DNA of 64,000 bases. It comes from Pseudomonadota bacterium (lineage in GTDB: Bacteria > Pseudomonadota > Alphaproteobacteria > Rhizobiales > Xanthobacteraceae). Positions 1 to 11,024 of the stretch are shown one piece after another. Below the pieces are notes generated by a model, which saw nothing but the letters and a program-made list of their open reading frames with translations, was not told where the DNA came from and searched no databases. Where the stretch lies: contig JAFEFL010000026.1 in NCBI GenBank assembly GCA_018240595.1, forward strand, positions 1 through 64,000. The letters run 5' to 3'. Within the stretch, counting starts at the first letter, position 1. Each line of letters opens with the position of its first letter. The position numbers and the translations under genes are program-made.

Positions 1-1763
<1,763 letters not shown>

Positions 1764-1925
1764 CGCACTCCCTCCCGGTATCGCGTCTTGCCCGGCGCCC
1801 CCTTGGTCCGGGCGCCGTTATGGTTCCATGCGGCATTATGCGCCGCCGCCCCAAGCGCTCACAAGCGTCCACCTTGCGACTTTCGTCGTGTGCGACACTT
1901 GGGAAATATCAATGCCGAGGGCAGT

Positions 1926-2816
1926 TTAGGGCGCTTGCGGCGCCTCCGCCGGGGGCCGGTGTACGCCGATGCCGGCGACCACCAGGGCGATACCGGCGAG
2001 GTCCCTTAGCGACGGGATCTGGGCGAGAACCGCCGCCGCGATCACGGTGGCCGTGACGGGGAGCAGCGCGAGCAGCAACGCGAAACTCGCCCGCGGCAAG
2101 CGGGACATCGCGAGCTGGTCGCAGACATAGGGGATCACCGAGGAGCAGATGCCGACGCCGATACCGGCTAGCACCAGCCGGGGCGAGTCGAAGGCCCTGA
2201 TCGCCTCGAGGAGGCCGACGGGCATGATCACGACGAAGGCGATCAGCATAGCCGCGCCCAGCCGTTCGACGCCGCCGCTCGCCCCGTCCTGCGCGGCCTT
2301 GTGGCCGATGACGATGTAGGCGGCGAACAAGGTGGCATTGAGCACCGACCACGCGATGCCGACGGGATCGGTGGCCCACTTCACGTCGATCAGGATGAAG
2401 ACGCCGGTCATCACCAGCGCCAGCGCAAGAAGATTTCGCCACGAGCGCATGCCGGCCAGCGCGATGGCGATGGTGCCGACGAATTCCATCGCCGCGACGA
2501 GGCTCATCGGCAGGCGATCGAGTGCGAGATAGAACGACGTGTTCATCGCCGCGAGGCAAAGGCCGAGACCGGCGAGCAGAAGGCGTGTCCTGCCGTCGGC
2601 GCGAGCGATGGTGCGCCACGGTTTTGTGACGAGCGCGAACGCGGCGGCGGCCGATGCGATGCGGAACCAGGCGACGCCGAAAACGCCGACCGCGGGAAAG
2701 AGCAGCACCGCGAAGGACGGGCCGAGATAATGAAACACCGCGCTGAGGCCGAACCAAAGATGTGGCGGCGCCTTTTCGGCGGCGCGATTGAAGCCGGTGG
2801 GGGCTCGCGATAGCAT
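1926..2816 (-). CDS. EamA-family exporter, RhtA-like (threonine/homoserine type)
   Basis: Ten-helix drug/metabolite superfamily permease of 296 aa, the usual size for EamA proteins with two five-helix repeats. Hydrophobic segments run almost continuously from about residue 20 to 285. Stretches such as FYLALDRLPMSLVAAMEF and SSVIPYVCDQLAMSRLPR resemble the RhtA threonine/homoserine exporter of E. coli in order and spacing, so amino-acid efflux is the likely role, but the substrate is inferred. It is transcribed divergently from an Lrp/AsnC regulator with only 87 nt between the start codons, a common arrangement in which the regulator senses the amino acid and controls the exporter. Confidence 0.85.
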   Translation of the reverse strand: MLSRAPTGFNRAAEKAPPHLWFGLSAVFHYLGPSFAVLLFPAVGVFGVAWFRIASAAAAFALVTKPWRTIARADGRTRLLLAGLGLCLAAMNTSFYLALDRLPMSLVAAMEFVGTIAIALAGMRSWRNLLALALVMTGVFILIDVKWATDPVGIAWSVLNATLFAAYIVIGHKAAQDGASGGVERLGAAMLIAFVVIMPVGLLEAIRAFDSPRLVLAGIGVGICSSVIPYVCDQLAMSRLPRASFALLLALLPVTATVIAAAVLAQIPSLRDLAGIALVVAGIGVHRPPAEAPQAP

Positions 2817-2903
2817 GGCTGCATTCTGGAGCCTGCGCCGCCACCATCCATCGGCTTTGACAGGCCGGCGGCTTGCCCTGTCTGACGATCGAAGGAGATT
2901 CCT

Positions 2904-3380
2904 TTGGAAAGCCTGCGATCCGAAAATGCCGTGTTCGATGCCATCGACGCCCGATTGATCGGCGCGCTGGCCGCCAATGCGCGCGTCAGCACGGCGGAGC
3001 TGGCGCGCCGTGTGAAGCTGTCGGCGCCGAGCGTTGCCGAGCGCATCAAGCGGCTGGAGGAATCAGGGGTGATTGCGGGCTACCGCGCCATGATCAATCC
3101 GGCGGCGCTGGGCCTGCCGATCGCGGCGTGGATTCGGGTGCGCCCGACGCCGGGCCAGCTCAAGAACGTGGCGGAGATTCTCAAGGGCCTGCCGGAAATC
3201 GTGTCCTGCGACCGCATCACCGGCGAGGACTGCTATATCGCGCGGGCGCATGTGCGATCGGTCGCCGACCTCGAACGGCTGATCGATGCGATCAATCCGT
3301 TCGCGCTGACCAACACATCCATCATCCAGTCGATGCCGGTCGAGCCGCGTCTGCCGCCGATCGCCGTGCGGCGGCGGTAG
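2904..3380 (+). CDS. Lrp/AsnC-family transcriptional regulator
   Basis: 158-aa DNA-binding regulator of the feast/famine family. An N-terminal winged helix-turn-helix (about residues 8-65, with LIGALAANARVSTAELARRV and APSVAERIKRLEESGVI) is followed by the RAM ligand-binding beta-alpha-beta domain (about 75-150). The start is a TTG preceded at six bases by GAAGGAG, a strong ribosome site that decides the start. The length is normal for the family. It faces the RhtA-like exporter gene across an 87-nt divergent promoter region, so autoregulation and control of amino-acid export are likely (inference). The effector cannot be told from the sequence. Confidence 0.92.
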   Translation: MESLRSENAVFDAIDARLIGALAANARVSTAELARRVKLSAPSVAERIKRLEESGVIAGYRAMINPAALGLPIAAWIRVRPTPGQLKNVAEILKGLPEIVSCDRITGEDCYIARAHVRSVADLERLIDAINPFALTNTSIIQSMPVEPRLPPIAVRRR

Positions 3381-3386
3381 ACGCTC

Positions 3387-3809
3387 TCAGGCTTTGAGCC
3401 CGCCCATCTTGCAGACCAGCTTCCATTCGGCGTCGGTGATCGCCGGCAGCGACAGGCGTCCCTGCCGCAGCAACTGGATCTCCGCCAGCTTCGGCTCGGC
3501 CTTGATGGCGGCGAGTGTCACCGGCTTCGGCATCGGCTCGACCGCCTTGACGTCGACGCAAACCCACGGTTCGCCGGCCTTGGCGGTCGGATCGGGGTAG
3601 GCGAGCTTGATCACCTCGACGATGCCGACGATCTCCTTGCCGACATTGGAGTGATAGAAGAAGCCGCGGTCGCCCTTCTTCATCTTCATCATGTTGAGTT
3701 TGGCGGTGTGATTGCGAATGCCGGTCCAGGCGGTGCCCTTGGGCCCGGCTTTGACCATTTGGTCCCACGACCAGGCATCGGGTTCGGATTTGAGCAACCA
3801 GTAGGCCAT
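3387..3809 (-). CDS. EVE domain-containing protein
   Basis: 140-aa single-domain EVE protein (PUA-like fold, related to YTH readers of modified bases). It opens with MAYWLLKSEPDAWSWDQ and shows WTGIRNHTAKLNMMKMKKGD, both family hallmarks, including the aromatic pocket residues and the YHSN turn. The ATG lies 2 nt downstream of the gpsA stop codon, so it is translationally linked to tsaD-gpsA on the same strand. This neighbourhood is widespread in alphaproteobacteria; a YciI gene often present between gpsA and EVE is missing here. Function is unproven for this family; binding of modified nucleobases is the standing hypothesis. Confidence 0.93.
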   Translation of the reverse strand: MAYWLLKSEPDAWSWDQMVKAGPKGTAWTGIRNHTAKLNMMKMKKGDRGFFYHSNVGKEIVGIVEVIKLAYPDPTAKAGEPWVCVDVKAVEPMPKPVTLAAIKAEPKLAEIQLLRQGRLSLPAITDAEWKLVCKMGGLKA

Positions 3810-3811
3810 GT

Positions 3812-4786
3812 CTATTCTTCCGCCTTGATCGGCCGCGACAAGAGCGCCGCGATCGCTTCGTCGACGCTGAGCTTCTTTGCCAGCACGGCAGCGACCGCGG
3901 CCGAGATCGGCATATCGATGCCTTTGTCGCGCGCCATTTCCAGAAGCACCGGCGCGGTGAAGGCGCCCTCGGCGAGCTTGCCGCTGGGCGCTTCGTTTTT
4001 GCCGAGCGCCGCGCCATAGGAGAAGTTGCGCGACTGCGGCGACGAGCAGGTCAGGATGAGATCGCCGAGGCCGGACAGGCCGGTGAGCGTCTCCGGCCTC
4101 GCGCCGAGCGCGCGGCCGAAGCGCATCATTTCGGCAAAGCCGCGCGTCGTCAGCGCCGCCGAGGCGGAGGCGCCTAACCCGCGCCCGGTGACGATGCCGG
4201 AGGCGATCGCCAGGACGTTCTTGACCGCGCCGCCGATCTCGACGCCGCGGATATCGGTGGTGTGATAGGGGCGGAAGCTCCCCGAGTTCAGCGCATGCGC
4301 GAGTTCTTCGGCGACGCCGGCATCGGCGGCGGCAATCGTCACGGCTGTCGGCAGCCCGCGCGCCACGTCGATGGCGAAACTGGGTCCCGACAGGATCGCC
4401 GGCACCGCATCGGGCGCGTGCTCGACGATGATCTCGGTCATGAACTTGTGCGTGCCGTGCTCGATGCCCTTGGCGCAGGCAATGAGCGGCGTGCCGGCGC
4501 GCATGGTCTGCGCCAGCGCCGCGACCACCGAGCGCAAAGCCTGCGCCGGCACCACGAGCAGCATGGCGTCGGCCTGCGCCGCGTCGCCGAGCGCGCGCGT
4601 CACCTTGATCGATGCCTCGAGCTTGACGCCGGGCAGGAAGCGGCTTTCGCGCGCCGTGGCGAGATGCTCGGCATGGCCGGCATCGAATTCCCATAGCGTG
4701 ACGTCGCGGCCGGCGCGGGCCGCGGTCTGCGCCAGCGCCGTTCCCCAGGCGCCGCCTCCCAGCACCGCGATGTGTTGGATGGTCAT
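3812..4786 (-). CDS. gpsA: NAD(P)-dependent glycerol-3-phosphate dehydrogenase
   Basis: Reduces dihydroxyacetone phosphate to sn-glycerol-3-phosphate, the backbone for phospholipids. The 324-aa product has the N-terminal Rossmann motif [12 protein letters not shown], the SGPSFA block, and the substrate-binding region with [13 protein letters not shown] (catalytic Lys within it) and [12 protein letters not shown], all standard for GpsA. It lies 24 nt after tsaD and 2 nt before the EVE gene on the same strand, so the three are probably one operon. No anomalies were seen. Confidence 0.97.
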   Translation of the reverse strand: MTIQHIAVLGGGAWGTALAQTAARAGRDVTLWEFDAGHAEHLATARESRFLPGVKLEASIKVTRALGDAAQADAMLLVVPAQALRSVVAALAQTMRAGTPLIACAKGIEHGTHKFMTEIIVEHAPDAVPAILSGPSFAIDVARGLPTAVTIAAADAGVAEELAHALNSGSFRPYHTTDIRGVEIGGAVKNVLAIASGIVTGRGLGASASAALTTRGFAEMMRFGRALGARPETLTGLSGLGDLILTCSSPQSRNFSYGAALGKNEAPSGKLAEGAFTAPVLLEMARDKGIDMPISAAVAAVLAKKLSVDEAIAALLSRPIKAEE

Positions 4787-4810
4787 GAAATGGTTTCCGG
4801 CAATGTCGCG

Positions 4811-5884
4811 CTACTTATACGCCGCCGTGCGCTTCAACGCACCTTCGGCGGCGGCCGAGGCATCGAGCGGCCAGCGCGCACGCGGCGCCATGTCCATGTC
4901 GTCGATCAGGCCGAGCGCCAGTCTTTCGATGCCGGCCCAGGCGATCATGGCGCCGTTATCGGTGCAGAGCTTGAGCGGCGGCGCCACCAGCGGCGTGCCG
5001 GTTTCCATGGCGACGCGGTTCAGCGACCCGCGGATCGCCTGGTTGGCGGCGACGCCGCCGGCGGCCACGAGCGCGTGCGGCTCGCCGAAACGCGCGCGGA
5101 ACAGGCGCAGGCCCGAGCGCAGGCGGTCATGCACCACGTCGACCACCGCCTGCTGGAACGAGGCACACATGTCGGCGACGTCCTGCGGCGACAATGGCGC
5201 GATGCGCTCGGCTTCAAGGCGCAATGCGGTCTTCAGGCCCGAGAAGGAAAAGTCGCAGTCCTTGCGATGCTGCATCGGCCGCGGCAGCGCGAAGCGGTCC
5301 TTGTCGCCGCGCGTCGCCTGGCGTTCGACTTCCGGGCCGCCGGGATAGCCGAGGCCCAGGAGCTTCGCGGTCTTGTCGAAGGCTTCGCCGATGGCGTCGT
5401 CCTGCGTGGTGCCGAGCCGCACATAGTTGCCGACGCCGAGCACGGCGACGATCTGGGTGTGGCCGCCGGAGGCGAGGAACAGGAGATAGGGGAATGGCGT
5501 GTTGTCGGTGAGCCGCGCGGTCAGCGCATGCGCTTCGAGGTGATTTATGGCGAGCAGCGGCTTGCCCTTGACCAGCGCGATCGCCTTCGCTGTCGTGAGG
5601 CCGACGATGACGCCGCCGATCAATCCGGGGCCGGCGGCGGCGGCAATGCCGTCGAGGTCGTCGTAGCGCTTGCCGGCTTCGTGCATCGCCTGGTCGATGA
5701 TCAGGTCGAGGGCCTCGACATGGGCGCGCGCGGCGATCTCCGGCACGACGCCGCCGAAGGCCGCGTGCTGCTCGACCTGGCTGAGCACGATATTGGACAG
5801 GATGCGCGACGAGCCGTCCGCGGCGCGCTCGACGACGGCGGCCGCGGTTTCGTCACAGGTCGTCTCGATACCGAGGACGAGCAT
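4811..5884 (-). CDS. tsaD: tRNA N6-adenosine threonylcarbamoyltransferase
   Basis: Transfers the threonylcarbamoyl group to A37 of ANN-decoding tRNAs, working with TsaB and TsaE. The 357-aa protein begins [13 protein letters not shown], carries the metal-binding pair in NHLEAH (H115 and H119), [11 protein letters not shown], and near residue 309 the TDNGAMIAW motif that supplies the third metal ligand. The length is typical of the bacterial Kae1/TsaD family. It heads the tsaD-gpsA-EVE cluster and is divergent from hemC with 65 nt between the starts, so both promoters sit in that gap. Confidence 0.97.
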   Translation of the reverse strand: MLVLGIETTCDETAAAVVERAADGSSRILSNIVLSQVEQHAAFGGVVPEIAARAHVEALDLIIDQAMHEAGKRYDDLDGIAAAAGPGLIGGVIVGLTTAKAIALVKGKPLLAINHLEAHALTARLTDNTPFPYLLFLASGGHTQIVAVLGVGNYVRLGTTQDDAIGEAFDKTAKLLGLGYPGGPEVERQATRGDKDRFALPRPMQHRKDCDFSFSGLKTALRLEAERIAPLSPQDVADMCASFQQAVVDVVHDRLRSGLRLFRARFGEPHALVAAGGVAANQAIRGSLNRVAMETGTPLVAPPLKLCTDNGAMIAWAGIERLALGLIDDMDMAPRARWPLDASAAAEGALKRTAAYK

Positions 5885-5949
5885 CCTATTTGCAGCCTTT
5901 CCCTTTCGGCGCGCGCTGAACTACAAGAGCCCTAACACCGCGAGGAACT

Positions 5950-6876
5950 ATGGCGCAATCGGCTCCCCTTCTCCGCATCGGCACGCGCGGCAGCCCCCTG
6001 GCACTGGTCCAGGCCAACACCGTGCGCAGCCTGCTCGCCAAGGCCAACGGCGCCGACGAAGCGGCCTTCGAGATCGTCGTCATCAAGACCACCGGCGACG
6101 CCATTCAGGACCGGCCTTTGTCCGAGGTCGGCGGCAAGGGCCTGTTCACCAAGGAAATCGAAGAAGCACTGCTGACCGAGCGCATCGATCTTGCCGTGCA
6201 TTCGGCCAAGGACATGCCGACCATTTCGCAGCCGGGGTTGCTGCTCGCCGCGTGCCTCGAGCGCGAGGATCCGCGAGACGCCTTCATCAGCCTCAAGGCG
6301 AAGACGCTCGCCGATCTGCCGCAGGGCGCGCATCTCGGCACCGCGTCGCTGCGCCGGCAGGCCATCGTCATGGCAGCGCGGCCGGATCTGAAAGTGACGC
6401 CGCTGCGCGGCAATGTCGAGACGCGCCTGCGCAAGCTGGAAAGCGGCGAGGTCGATGCGACCTTGCTGGCGATGGCCGGGCTCAACCGTCTCGGCCTGTC
6501 GCAGCACGCGACGCGGGCGATGTCGGTGGAAGAGTTCTTGCCGGCGGTGGCGCAGGGCGCCATCGGCATCGAAACGCGTGGCGACGACAATCGCACGCGG
6601 CAGATGGTGGCGCGCGTCAATCATACCGCGACCTTCATTGCCGTGGCCTGCGAGCGCGCCTTTCTCGCGGCGCTCGACGGCTCGTGCAAGACGCCGCTCG
6701 CCGGCCACGCGACCTTGTCCGGCGATACGCTGCACTTCCGCGGCCTGATCGCACGGCCCGACGGCAAGGGCGCGCATGACATCACCGGCAACGGCCATAT
6801 CCGCGATGCGGTCAGGATCGGCGACGATGCCGGGCGCGCCTTGAAGAAGATCGCCGGGCCCGGATTCTTCGATTAG
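5950..6876 (+). CDS. hemC: Hydroxymethylbilane synthase (porphobilinogen deaminase)
   Basis: Polymerises four porphobilinogens into hydroxymethylbilane in tetrapyrrole synthesis. The 308-aa product has LRIGTRGSPLALVQA at the start, HSAKDMPT (the catalytic Asp region), LGTASLRRQA with paired arginines that hold substrate carboxylates, and LDGSCKTPLAGH, whose C246 anchors the dipyrromethane cofactor. It opens a same-strand cluster hemC-hemD-Mic60-like-hemY and is divergent from tsaD. All expected residues are present. Confidence 0.98.
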   Translation: MAQSAPLLRIGTRGSPLALVQANTVRSLLAKANGADEAAFEIVVIKTTGDAIQDRPLSEVGGKGLFTKEIEEALLTERIDLAVHSAKDMPTISQPGLLLAACLEREDPRDAFISLKAKTLADLPQGAHLGTASLRRQAIVMAARPDLKVTPLRGNVETRLRKLESGEVDATLLAMAGLNRLGLSQHATRAMSVEEFLPAVAQGAIGIETRGDDNRTRQMVARVNHTATFIAVACERAFLAALDGSCKTPLAGHATLSGDTLHFRGLIARPDGKGAHDITGNGHIRDAVRIGDDAGRALKKIAGPGFFD

Positions 6877-6892
6877 CGCGACAGGGGCCGCC

Positions 6893-7606
6893 ATGCGCAT
6901 CGTTCTCACGCGACCGCAGAGCGACAGCGAACGCACCGCGGCGCTGTTGCGCGCGCGCGGCCATGAGGTGCTGATCGCGCCGCTGCTGCGCATCGAGACG
7001 CTGCCGGTCGCGCTCCATCAACGCTACGGCGCGGTCGTCATCACCAGCGCCAACGCGGCCGCGGCGATTGCCGATCATTCCGCGCGCGCAACGCTCACCG
7101 CATTGCCGCTCTTCGCCGTCGGCCGCCGCAGTGCCGATGCGGCGCGCGAAGCCGGCTTCGGCGATATCCGCATCGCAGGCGGTGACGCGAGCGATCTCGT
7201 GCGCCTGATCGCGGAACATCGTCCGCACGCCGGTGCGCCGTTGTTGTATCTCGCCGGCGAAGACCGATCGGCCGACCTGGCCGGCGATTTGGCCGTGCAT
7301 GGCATCGCCGTGGAACTGGCTGTGATCTATCGCGCGGTATCGCTGCCGTTCCCTGCAGCGCTGATCGCCGCGGTTGCTGACCACGCGGTCGATGCCGTGA
7401 TGCATTTTTCGAAACGCAGCGCTGCGCAATACGTTACCGGATCCCGCGCCGCTGGCATCGCCGAGGACGCCCTCGGCGTCCGGCATATCTGCCTGTCGGC
7501 ACAGGTTGCCGAACCGCTACGCGAGGCCGGCGCGCCCCGCATCGACGTCGCAAAGCGGCCGGACGAATCGGCGATGATTGCGTTAACCGATCAGGCAGCA
7601 GCGTAG
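6893..7606 (+). CDS. hemD: Uroporphyrinogen-III synthase
   Basis: Cyclises and inverts ring D of hydroxymethylbilane to give uroporphyrinogen III. HemD proteins are poorly conserved; here the evidence is the start MRIVLTRPQSDSERTAALL, the VITSANAAAAI block typical of the first domain, FAVGRRSADAARE, and the immediate position 16 nt after hemC. The 237-aa length is normal for alphaproteobacterial HemD. Two alternating alpha/beta domains fit the sequence pattern. The context makes the call firm. Confidence 0.92.
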   Translation: MRIVLTRPQSDSERTAALLRARGHEVLIAPLLRIETLPVALHQRYGAVVITSANAAAAIADHSARATLTALPLFAVGRRSADAAREAGFGDIRIAGGDASDLVRLIAEHRPHAGAPLLYLAGEDRSADLAGDLAVHGIAVELAVIYRAVSLPFPAALIAAVADHAVDAVMHFSKRSAAQYVTGSRAAGIAEDALGVRHICLSAQVAEPLREAGAPRIDVAKRPDESAMIALTDQAAA

Positions 7607-7657
7607 CCCCGGTTTTAGTTGCTGCGGGGCCGGTCGCATTTCGCTAGGATTTCCTGC

Positions 7658-8983
7658 ATGAACGACAAGCGCCCCACGCCTGACCCATCGGCCGGCCGCC
7701 GCAAGCGCACCGCGCCGACGATCGATCTGGAGGCGGAGGAAGTGCGGCCCGCCGACGCGGCAACCGAATCTGCTGCGCCCCTGGCGGACGAGCAGGCGGT
7801 GGCGGAGGATGCAGCACTGTCGCAAGCCGCGGCCGCGCAAGAGGCCGCCTCGCCAGGTTCCACGCCATCCGGCGATGACGTCAGACGAACCGAACGCGCG
7901 AACCCGCTCGTGCCGGCGATGGTCGGCGGTCTGGTCGGTGCGGCGGCGATGACGTTGCTCGGCGCCGCGGTCTGGTATGGCGGCCTGTTGCCGAACGCCG
8001 GCACGCCGGCTGCCGATCCGCGCGTCGCGGCGCTCGAAACGCAAATCAAGCAGTTGCAGAGCCGCCCCGCGCCTTCCGGCAATACGGCGCCGAATGACGC
8101 GCTGACTGCGCGCATCGCCAAGCTCGAAGACGAATTGTCGAAGCGCCCGGTGCCGCCGCCCGCCGACGACAAGGCGCTGAGCGACCGCGTTGCCGCCAAT
8201 GACAACGCGATGAAATCGCTGGGCGTCACGCTTACCGCCCTGAACCGCCGTTACGACGAACTCGCCGCCAGCACCAAGGAGGCGCAGGCGCGCGCCGAAA
8301 CGGCGGAGAAGGCCGCCGCCGATTTGCGCAGCGACCTGCAAACGGTGTCGCGTGCGGCGTCCGCCGGTGCGTCGTCGGCCGATCTCGCACCGCTGCAGCA
8401 ACGCATCGCGGCGCTCGAGGATCAGAGCAAGAATGCCAAGGCGGAGCTTGCCCGCACCACGCAATCCGAGCGCGCGGCGCGCCTCGCTTTGAGCACCGCG
8501 GCGCTGCGCGATGCCGCCTTGCGCGGCGTGCCGTTCGCCGAGGAACTGGCGCAGGCCAAGGAGCTCGGCGCCGACGAGAAAGCGCTGGCGCCGCTATGGC
8601 CCGTCGCCGCCTCCGGCGTGCCGACCGTCAAGGATTTGACGCGCGAACTGAACGAATTGCTGCCGCAACTGAAAAAGGACATCGGCACGACGGCGCCGGG
8701 CGGCGGCTTCCTCGAGCGCCTCCAGGCCAATGCCGAAAGCCTCGTGCGCGTTCGCCCCGCCGGCGCGCCGCCCGGTGACGATGCTTCCGCGGTGATGGCG
8801 CGGCTCGAAACCGACGCCGCGCAAGGCAATATCGACGCGGCACTCGGCGAGATCGGCAAGTTGCCGGAAGCGGCGCGGCAAAAGGCATCCGCGTGGGTGA
8901 CGCGCGCGACGGCGCGGCAGAAAGCGCTGGCCGCCGCACGCGATGTCGCCGCCGACAGCGCGCGTGCGCTCGGATCGCGGTGA
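7658..8983 (+). CDS. Alphaproteobacterial mitofilin (Mic60)-like inner-membrane protein
   Basis: 441-aa protein with an acidic/Ala-Pro-rich cytoplasmic N-terminus (about 1-80), one transmembrane helix (about 85-108) and a long periplasmic region with heptad-like coiled coil (about 120-270) followed by a helical C-terminal mitofilin-signature-like region. This architecture, and its place between hemD and hemY, matches the alphaproteobacterial homologue of mitochondrial Mic60 (COG4223, the Orf52 locus in Rhodobacter), proposed to shape intracytoplasmic membranes and contact the outer membrane. The ATG at 7658 with an upstream AGGA is chosen because the upstream extension lacks family-like sequence. 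The function is from family knowledge; it was not tested for this protein. Confidence 0.85.
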   Translation: MNDKRPTPDPSAGRRKRTAPTIDLEAEEVRPADAATESAAPLADEQAVAEDAALSQAAAAQEAASPGSTPSGDDVRRTERANPLVPAMVGGLVGAAAMTLLGAAVWYGGLLPNAGTPAADPRVAALETQIKQLQSRPAPSGNTAPNDALTARIAKLEDELSKRPVPPPADDKALSDRVAANDNAMKSLGVTLTALNRRYDELAASTKEAQARAETAEKAAADLRSDLQTVSRAASAGASSADLAPLQQRIAALEDQSKNAKAELARTTQSERAARLALSTAALRDAALRGVPFAEELAQAKELGADEKALAPLWPVAASGVPTVKDLTRELNELLPQLKKDIGTTAPGGGFLERLQANAESLVRVRPAGAPPGDDASAVMARLETDAAQGNIDAALGEIGKLPEAARQKASAWVTRATARQKALAAARDVAADSARALGSR

Positions 8984-8990
8984 GGCCGGC

Positions 8991-10622
8991 ATGATTCAGG
9001 TCGTTCTGTTCCTCGTCACCGTTGGGCTCATCGCCGCGGGCTTTGTCTGGTTCGCCGATCGTCCGGGCGACGTCATCATCAACTGGATGGGTTACCGCAT
9101 CGAGACATCGGTGATGGTGACGCTGCTGGCGGTGGTCGCGTTGATCGTCGCCGGCATCCTGATCTGGTCGATCGCCCGCGCCATCCTGCGCTCGCCGGAG
9201 CAGGTGTCGCTGTTCTTCCGCCATCGCCGCGCCATGCGGGGCCATCTGGCGGTTTCGCGTGGCCTCATTGCCATCGGCTCCGGCGATACGCGGCTGGCAC
9301 GGCGTTCCGCGGATGAAGCGGCGCGGTTGTCGCCAGGCGATCCGCTGACACTTCTGCTCACGGCGCAGTCGGCGCAGCTCGCCGGCGATCGCGCCGGCGC
9401 CGAGCGCGCCTTCTTCGAAATGACGCGGCACGAGCACACCAAGCTCCTCGGCCTGCGCGGGCTCTATATCGAAGCGCAGCGGCGCAACGACGTCGCCACC
9501 GCGCGCCGGGTCGCCGCCGAGGCGGCGCAGGCCGAGCCTTCGCTGGCCTGGGCCGGTCAGGCCGTGCTCGACGATCGCTGTGCGCAAGGCGATTGGAATG
9601 GCGCGCTGCAGGCGCTCGATGGAACGCGCGCCTCGCTCGCCAAGGATGACTATCGCCGCAAACGCGCCGTGCTGCTGACCGCGCAGGCCCTGGCGTTGCA
9701 GGACAGCGACCGCGAGGCAGCGCGCGTTGCCGCACTCGATGCGCTCAAGCTCGCGCCCGGTCTGGTGCCCGCCGCGGTGCTCGCCGGTCGCCGGCTCGCC
9801 GAAGCCGGCGATACGCGCCGCGCTGGCAAAGTGCTGACCGCGGCATGGCGGCTCAACCCGCATCCCGATCTGGCCGAGGCCTATGCCGACATTCGCCCCG
9901 GCGATACCGCGCGGGCGCGGCTGACGCGCATGCAGTCGCTCGCCGACAAGTCGCCGGAAGATCCGAGTGCCGTGCGCGAAGGCGCCATCGCGGTGGCGCG
10001 CGCGGCGATCGATGCGCGCGAATTCAAGATCGCGCGCGATGCGCTGGCGCCTTATCTCGTGGCGCCGTCGAAGCGCATCGCCACCTTGATGGCCGAGCTC
10101 GAGGAAGCCGAGCACGGCGACGTCGGCCGCGTGCGCGAGTGGCTCGGCCGCGCCATGCGTGCCGCGCCGGATCCGGTCTGGACCGCCGACGGCGTGGTGT
10201 CGGATCGCTGGCGGCCGGTATCGCCGGGCGGCCGGCTTGATGGCTACGAATGGCGGGTGCCGCTGTCGGAGATCGGCTCGACCCACCCGGTGGTCGATGC
10301 GCCGCCGCCGCCTTTGCCCGTGCGGTCGCCGATCGCCGCTGCGCCGGCCGAGGCCGTGCCGGCCGAAGCCGAAGGCGCCAAGCCCGCCATCCCGGCGTCG
10401 CCGCCCGACCGTGAGGCCGAGGCGCCGGTTGTCACGCTGGAGGCGTCCCTGGCGCCTCAGCGGCCCAAGGCGAGGCCGGCAGAAACGAGGGCGGCCGAGC
10501 CGATTATCCCGGTGGTTCAGGCGCCCGACGATCCCGGCCCGGAAACCGATCCCTATGCCGACCCGGTTCCGGAAAAGACCTCGGCGGACGGCTGGTCGCG
10601 CTTCAAAGGCTTGTTCCGCTAG
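8991..10622 (+). CDS. hemY: HemY-type heme biosynthesis membrane protein with TPR region
   Basis: 543-aa protein with two N-terminal transmembrane helices (about 2-20 and 35-60) and a HemY_N domain that includes YRIETSVM and SRGLIAIGSGDTRLARRSAD, followed by tetratricopeptide-like repeats to about residue 400 and a Pro/Ala-rich tail. Despite the name, this proteobacterial HemY is not protoporphyrinogen oxidase; it is an inner-membrane protein of unclear role tied to late heme synthesis. The ATG at 8991 follows the stop of the Mic60-like gene by 7 nt, which indicates coupling. The Pro-rich C-terminal 120 residues are variable in the family. Confidence 0.9.
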   Translation: MIQVVLFLVTVGLIAAGFVWFADRPGDVIINWMGYRIETSVMVTLLAVVALIVAGILIWSIARAILRSPEQVSLFFRHRRAMRGHLAVSRGLIAIGSGDTRLARRSADEAARLSPGDPLTLLLTAQSAQLAGDRAGAERAFFEMTRHEHTKLLGLRGLYIEAQRRNDVATARRVAAEAAQAEPSLAWAGQAVLDDRCAQGDWNGALQALDGTRASLAKDDYRRKRAVLLTAQALALQDSDREAARVAALDALKLAPGLVPAAVLAGRRLAEAGDTRRAGKVLTAAWRLNPHPDLAEAYADIRPGDTARARLTRMQSLADKSPEDPSAVREGAIAVARAAIDAREFKIARDALAPYLVAPSKRIATLMAELEEAEHGDVGRVREWLGRAMRAAPDPVWTADGVVSDRWRPVSPGGRLDGYEWRVPLSEIGSTHPVVDAPPPPLPVRSPIAAAPAEAVPAEAEGAKPAIPASPPDREAEAPVVTLEASLAPQRPKARPAETRAAEPIIPVVQAPDDPGPETDPYADPVPEKTSADGWSRFKGLFR

Positions 10623-10739
10623 GGCGTGCGGCCATGCTTGCCAAGGCCGGGCCGCGCCGATAGTAAGGCGCCGCGGGCTTCACGCTTTCTGCATGATTTT
10701 GTCGGAAAACGAGGCTCGATTTTCGCTTTCTGCGCCGGC

Positions 10740-10814
10740 GCCGATGTAGCTCAGTGGTAGAGCATCCGCTTCGTAAGCGGGTGGTCGGGGGTTCAAATCC
10801 CTCCATCGGCACCA
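10740..10814 (+). tRNA. tRNA-Thr (anticodon CGT)
   Basis: 75-nt cloverleaf including an encoded CCA end. The acceptor arms GCCGATG and CATCGGC pair fully, the D stem is GCTC/GAGC, the anticodon stem is TCCGC/GCGGG with loop TTCGTAA, and the T arm has GGGGG-TTCAAAT-CCCTC. Anticodon CGT reads ACG (Thr). It stands alone between hemY and the ParA-like genes; no integrase or direct repeat suggests use as an attachment site. Confidence 0.97.
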
Positions 10815-11024
10815 TTTTCTCTTTCGGTTCCTCCCGCCTTTGCCCTTGCCGATCCGTCTGCAGTTTCAGCGGACCGCTTTGCTGTGGTCAGGACCGCGTC
10901 AGGATGTATCGGCATACCCGGCAACCTTGCCAACCCTGTTGAATCCGGGCAGTTTTTTGTCGGGCTGAGGCTAACGCGTTGGCGCGACACCAAATCTGTC
11001 GCAATTCGGTTCTAGAGTGATGCC

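Noticed and set aside
10740..10814. tRNA-Thr as an integration site
   Set aside because: No integrase, no phage genes and no duplicated tRNA 3' end were seen downstream.
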